From Symbioplanes lichenis (GTDB lineage: Bacteria; Actinomycetota; Actinomycetes; Mycobacteriales; Micromonosporaceae): a DNA stretch of 64,000 nucleotides. Of the stretch, positions 60,558 through 64,000 are shown piece after piece; the stretch's first letter is position 1, and the number at the start of each line of letters is the position of its first letter. The notes under the pieces are model-generated. The model saw only the letters and a program-made list of their open reading frames with translations, was not told the origin of the DNA and ran no database searches. The stretch is from assembly GCF_030709675.1 (NCBI RefSeq), contig NZ_JAUZQD010000014.1, forward strand, positions 1 to 64,000, read 5' to 3'. Both the position numbers and the translations under genes were made by a program.

Positions 60558-61406
60558 TCAACTGCGGCCCCAGAGGTCGTACGGGCGGGAGCCGGGCCGG
60601 AAACCGAACGCCGCCGCCATCTCCGCCGCCTCCCGGAAGCCGCGCGCCACCTGCTCGGGCACATGCGCGTCGCTGCCGAAGCTCACCGCGCCGCCGCCCT
60701 CCTCGTGCCACCAGCGCAGGATCGTCGCGTCGAGCGGCCGCCGGGTGTTGATCTCCAGCGCCCGGCCGGCCCGCGCCGTGGCGCGCAGCGCGTGCCGGTA
60801 CTCCTCCTCGAACACCGTCACGTCGAGCGGCCCGGCCGACGCGGGCCACGAGCGCAGCGGATAGTCGACATGGGTGAGCACCTCGAAGACGTCGCTGCCC
60901 TGGACGAGTTCGACGATCCCGGCCAGATACTCGCGTACGACCTCGGTGGGATCGCGATGCGGCATGAGCGCCCACGGCTCGCTGAAGCCCCGCTCGGTGC
61001 GAAGGCAGTGCAGCGAGCCGATCACCCGGTCGAAATGCCCGCCCTTCAGCGTGCGGGCGACCGCGTCCGCGTGCCAGTGCGCCTCGCCGACCTCGACGCC
61101 GCTGAGAATGCGCAACCCGGGAAAGCGCTGCCGGCACTCTTCGATCGCCGCCAGATAACCCGCCACGTCGAACGCCGGTGGCGTCAATGTCCCCTCCGGC
61201 GTCACGAGACCGGCCAGATGATCGTGGGCGGCGGCGTCCGCGGCGGAGAGGGTCCACACCGTGAAGTCGAGATGCTCGGTGAAGGCGATCGACGGCAGGC
61301 CCAGCTCGACGGCCCGCGCACACGAGCCGGCCATCGATCCGCGCGGCGCGTCCCACGACCACTCGCTGTGGGTGTGATTGTCGGCCGGCAGCGTGGCGAG
61401 TTCCAT
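60558..61406 (-). CDS. PHP-domain phosphoesterase (histidinol-phosphatase-like)
   Basis: A 282-residue PHP protein. The metal motif DNHTHSEW opens it, with HDRVIGSLHC-type (FDRVIGSLHCLRTERG), VLTHVDYP, EINTRR and GSDAHVPEQVARGF as further conserved blocks. These give the trinuclear metal site of PHP phosphoesterases. It probably hydrolyses a small phosphate ester; histidinol phosphate is the best-known substrate in this branch but the gene is not in a his cluster. Confidence 0.83.
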   Translation of the reverse strand: MELATLPADNHTHSEWSWDAPRGSMAGSCARAVELGLPSIAFTEHLDFTVWTLSAADAAAHDHLAGLVTPEGTLTPPAFDVAGYLAAIEECRQRFPGLRILSGVEVGEAHWHADAVARTLKGGHFDRVIGSLHCLRTERGFSEPWALMPHRDPTEVVREYLAGIVELVQGSDVFEVLTHVDYPLRSWPASAGPLDVTVFEEEYRHALRATARAGRALEINTRRPLDATILRWWHEEGGGAVSFGSDAHVPEQVARGFREAAEMAAAFGFRPGSRPYDLWGRS

Positions 61407-61546
61407 GGCCTCAGAATGGACGACGGAGAGATCGGCATGCCGCTCGATGCGACCATTGTCACGCGCTCAGCTTGCCGCTTCTCCTCACGCCGCTCTGAGT
61501 ACGCGTGCGGATCCATGCCCGCCGTTCGCCGACAAGACTCACCGTC

Positions 61547-61810
61547 ATGCGAATCTTTCTGGCGAGCGCGGTGGCCCTGCTGACGCTGAGCGGCTGCTGG
61601 GGCCCGGACGCGATGTGCGGCGGCGGGGAGTACCCGGTCAAGGCGGTCGGCAGCACCACCGGCGGCGCCTGCGTGGCCGACGGCGAGGACCCGCCCCCGG
61701 GCTACGTCCGCTATCCCGAGGGCAAGGTCCCCACCCACGTCGGCGACGAGTGGGACACCTACTGGGACTCCCACGTCCTCGACGAGAACGGCCGCGAGAG
61801 CCCCGCCTGA
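61547..61810 (+). CDS. Small lipoprotein (SCO0607-like)
   Basis: An 87-residue protein with a type II signal: MRIFLASAVALLTLSGCWGP, lipobox LSGC, lipidated Cys17. The mature part is acidic and Gly/Pro-rich with two Cys residues (MCGGGEYPV, GGACVADGEDPPPGY) that may pair. The pattern PEGKVPTHVGDEWDTYW resembles short actinobacterial lipoproteins of the SCO0607 type. Function unknown. Its stop is one base from that of the convergent aminotransferase. Confidence 0.75.
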   Translation: MRIFLASAVALLTLSGCWGPDAMCGGGEYPVKAVGSTTGGACVADGEDPPPGYVRYPEGKVPTHVGDEWDTYWDSHVLDENGRESPA

Positions 61811-61811
61811 G

Positions 61812-63020
61812 TCACTGCTCGTACGTCTCCAGGAAGCGGCGCAGGCGCTCGGTGGCGTCGTCGAGGACCTCGACCGGGGCGAGGAAGACCAGGCGCAGGT
61901 AGTCGGGGGTGGGCATGTTGAAGCCGGTGCCGTGGGAGAGCAGCATCAGCTCCTGCTCCAGCAGGTCGATGATCATCTGCTGGTCGTCCCGGATCTTGTG
62001 GACCGCCGGGTCGAGGCGGGCCCAGAGATAGAGGGCGCCGCGCGGCTTGACGACCTCGACGCCCGGGATGGCGGTGAGCTTCTCCCAGGCGTGGTTGCGC
62101 TGCTCGTACAGGCGGCCGCCGGGGCGGATCAGGGTCTTGATGCTCTGGTAGCCGCCGAGCGCGGTCTGCACGGCGTGCTGCGCGGGGACGTTCGGGCACA
62201 GGCGCATGTTGGCCAGCAGTTGCAGGCCCTCGAGGTACTCCTGGGCCTGGGAGGTGGGACCGCTCACGGCCATCCAGCCCGACCGGAACCCCGCCGCGCG
62301 GTACGTCTTCGACAGCCCGCTCATCGTCAGCACGAGCAGATCCGGGGCGAGGGCGGCGGCGCACTCGTGCTGCGCGTCGTCGTACAGGATCTTGTCGTAG
62401 ATCTCGTCCGCCAGCACCAGCAGGTTGTGCCGGCGGGCGATCTCGAGCAGCCCGAGCAGCGTCTCCTTCGAGTAGACCGCGCCCGTCGGGTTGTTCGGGT
62501 TGATGATGACGATGGCCCGCGTGTTCGGCGTGACCTGCGACGCCACGTGCTCGAGGTCGGGCTCCCACCCGAGCGCCGACTCGCACCGGTAGTGCACCGC
62601 CCGCCCCCCGCACAGCGTCACCGCCCCGGTCCAGAGCGGGTAGTCGGGGCTGGGCACGAGCACCTCGTCCCCGGTGTTGAGAAGAGCCTGCAGCGACATG
62701 ACGATCAGCTCGGACACCCCGTTGCCGAGGAACACGTCGTCCGGCTGCACATCCTCCACCCCGAGCGTCTGGTAGTACTGCGCCACGGCCACCCGCGCCG
62801 AATAGATCCCGCGCGCGTCGCTGTACCCCTCGGCGGCCCCCAGGTTGTGCACCATGTCCGCCACGATCGGCTCCGGCGTCGCCAGCCCCCAGGGCGCCGG
62901 GTTGCCGAGGTTGAGCTTCAGGATGCGGTGCCCCGCGTTCTCCAGCTCCTGGGCCCGCCGCAGCACCGGGCCGCGGATGTCGTACCGGACATGCTTGAGC
63001 CTGCTCGCCTGCGTCACCAT
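61812..63020 (-). CDS. Pyridoxal-phosphate aminotransferase (class I/II, alanine aminotransferase-like)
   Basis: A 402-residue fold-type I enzyme. NGVSELIVMSLQALLNTGDE, NPNNPTGAVYSKET, ADEIYDKILYD and the Lys-bearing SGLSKTYRAAGFRSGWM are the standard blocks, with Lys in SKT as the PLP Schiff-base residue. The sequence is closest in style to AlaA/YfbQ-type alanine aminotransferases, which make alanine from pyruvate and glutamate. GTG or ATG at 63020; no adjacent pathway genes. Confidence 0.87.
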   Translation of the reverse strand: MVTQASRLKHVRYDIRGPVLRRAQELENAGHRILKLNLGNPAPWGLATPEPIVADMVHNLGAAEGYSDARGIYSARVAVAQYYQTLGVEDVQPDDVFLGNGVSELIVMSLQALLNTGDEVLVPSPDYPLWTGAVTLCGGRAVHYRCESALGWEPDLEHVASQVTPNTRAIVIINPNNPTGAVYSKETLLGLLEIARRHNLLVLADEIYDKILYDDAQHECAAALAPDLLVLTMSGLSKTYRAAGFRSGWMAVSGPTSQAQEYLEGLQLLANMRLCPNVPAQHAVQTALGGYQSIKTLIRPGGRLYEQRNHAWEKLTAIPGVEVVKPRGALYLWARLDPAVHKIRDDQQMIIDLLEQELMLLSHGTGFNMPTPDYLRLVFLAPVEVLDDATERLRRFLETYEQ

Positions 63021-63092
63021 CCCCCGAGCCTAACCACGAGATCCACCGGCCACCCGGCCCCTCACCACCCCGATCCGCGCGACAATCGGCGG

Positions 63093-63542
63093 ATGATCAG
63101 CGACGAGATCCGGTTCGACTGCCGGCGGCGGAATGACGGCGGCGTGCTGGAGGTCGTTCCGTGGATCGGCGGCGTGCCGCTCACCGAGCTGATCGACCGG
63201 TTCGAGATCGCGGCCGGGATGCGGCCGGCCGGTGGTGCGTACGGCGGGCTGATTCCGGAATTCTTTCGTTTCGGCCCGATGGGGGAGCATTTCTCCGGCC
63301 GGTCCACCGGCGTGACGGGGCCGAAGACGCCCGTGCTCGGCTGCGAGTGCGGGGAGTGGGGATGCTGGCCGCTCCTGGCCGTTGTCACCGTGAGCGATGA
63401 TCAGGTGAGGTGGGACGCGTTCGAGCAGCCGCACCGAAAAGCGCGTGACTATTCGGGGTTCGGGCCCTTCCGGTTCGACCGCCGCCAATACGACGACGCC
63501 TTGGCGGTTCTGGTGACGACGATCGGTCCTGACGCGGGGTGA
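63093..63542 (+). CDS. Hypothetical protein
   Basis: A 149-residue protein starting MISDEIRFDCRRRNDGGVLE. It contains a striking CGEWGCWP near its middle (LGCECGEWGCWPLLAVVTVS), giving four Cys residues close together that could bind metal, and ends in an acidic-aromatic stretch. It resembles small actinobacterial proteins that occur beside immunity or toxin genes, but no function is known. It converges on the DUF2716 gene with four bases between stops. Confidence 0.65.
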   Translation: MISDEIRFDCRRRNDGGVLEVVPWIGGVPLTELIDRFEIAAGMRPAGGAYGGLIPEFFRFGPMGEHFSGRSTGVTGPKTPVLGCECGEWGCWPLLAVVTVSDDQVRWDAFEQPHRKARDYSGFGPFRFDRRQYDDALAVLVTTIGPDAG

Positions 63543-63546
63543 CTGG

Positions 63547-64000
63547 TCATGGCCGGTTGCTGCGCTTGATCGGGAGCCAGCTCGTCAGCATCGGCACGAG
63601 GGCGGACACCAGCGGTTCGCCGAAGACGCACAGCGTCTGTTCCCAGGGGTGGCCGAAGGTGCCGGTGCGCATGTCCTCGGTCAGGAAGATGTAGTAGTCG
63701 CCGTTCGGGAAGACCGTCGTGGGCCATTCCCGGTCTGTCTGGCAGGCGAGCAGATGCGGCCGGAGGCGGTAGGTCTGATGCTGCCAGTCGAGCACGACAA
63801 GGCTGGCGTCGGGGTCCAGCACGCGCACCATCGCGGCCAGCGCGAGGCTGTCGACGGCGGTCGCGCCGGCGGCGAACTGCGAGTGGTCGCCGGCGAAGAT
63901 CGGGCCGAGGTCGATGGTCACCGAGGGCCGGGGCTCGTCGATGGCCGGCCACGACCGTATGCCGGGCCGGAAGGCGAACCGCTCGTCGAAGGCGGTCCAG
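63547..64000 (-). CDS. DUF2716 protein, cut by the right edge
   Basis: The C-terminal ~150 residues of a DUF2716-like protein: the frame is open from the edge (WTAFDERFAFRPG) and continues GPIFAGDHSQFAAGATAVDS, VVLDWQHQTYRLRPHLLACQ and NGDYYIFLTEDMRTGTFGHP to its stop at 63547. The start lies outside the window. DUF2716 proteins occur next to toxins and are suspected immunity proteins; that link is from family knowledge and unproven here. Confidence 0.7.
   Translation of the reverse strand, partial: WTAFDERFAFRPGIRSWPAIDEPRPSVTIDLGPIFAGDHSQFAAGATAVDSLALAAMVRVLDPDASLVVLDWQHQTYRLRPHLLACQTDREWPTTVFPNGDYYIFLTEDMRTGTFGHPWEQTLCVFGEPLVSALVPMLTSWLPIKRSNRP

Overview
The window is about 70 percent or more GC, its codons strongly prefer G or C in third position, and GTG/TTG starts and 4-base stop/start overlaps are frequent. 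Gene families (F420-type oxidoreductases, DUF1707, a fused anthranilate synthase with a Trp leader, the FxSxx-COOH system, many TetR regulators) point to a filamentous actinobacterium, most likely of the Actinoplanes/Micromonosporaceae kind. The genus is an inference from gene style, not a database result. No rRNA, tRNA, CRISPR array, insertion sequence or replication origin was seen.

Layout. 0-6.2 kb: alpha/beta hydrolase divergent from a TetR regulator, a family A DNA polymerase, a cytochrome P450 convergent with a TetR regulator, and a PASTA protein. 6.4-10.8 kb: a complete ABC sugar importer in the order lpqY-sugA-sugB-sugC, probably a trehalose transporter, with a CRP-like palindrome just before the first gene and a strong hairpin after the last. 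11-16 kb: small enzymes and regulators plus decayed genes: a possible barstar remnant, two MDR oxidoreductase C-termini joined back to back, and a P-loop kinase-like gene with an in-frame TGA where relatives have Trp. 16.2-24.7 kb: secreted proteins, a GH63-like glycosidase, a LuxR-type two-component pair, a DUF1707 protein, a membrane metal-dependent hydrolase and a MEDS/ATP-binding regulator. 24.7-32.8 kb: SDR/TetR pair with a 24-base minisatellite between them, GNAT, an OhrR-like MarR regulator, a large zinc-ribbon membrane protein, a 5'-truncated DUF4143 ATPase, an LLM/PPOX F420-type pair and a hypothetical protein.

32.8-47.2 kb is the accessory island and the most interesting part. A TrkA-N/RyR protein and a SLOG-like nucleotide-binding protein run toward an NB-ARC/TPR protein. 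Divergent from that protein is an operon of an AAC(3)-fold acetyltransferase, a 65-residue peptide resembling the FxSxx-COOH precursor, a radical SAM/SPASM enzyme (FxsB family) and a HEXXH protein. Facing this operon are a 1297-residue KGG/TIR-like/NB-ARC/TPR protein (FxsT) and two TIR-like FxsC proteins. The locus therefore pairs a cyclophane-type RiPP maturation module with NLR-like signalling proteins in duplicate. Its precursor is atypical: the core Phe is followed by Asn-Ala rather than x-Ser, and it carries a nine-residue C-terminal extension beyond the usual end.

47.6-64 kb: a fused anthranilate synthase preceded by a Trp-Trp leader peptide and terminator hairpin (trp attenuator); a stand-alone receiver plus a CHASE3/HAMP/GAF histidine kinase; an azoreductase with an HxlR regulator and two near-perfect operators; XRE, SDR, M20 peptidase and TetR/SDR genes; a divergent SDR/TetR pair around a 26-base perfect palindrome; a second P450; PHP phosphoesterase; lipoprotein; aminotransferase; and two small uncharacterised genes at the right edge.
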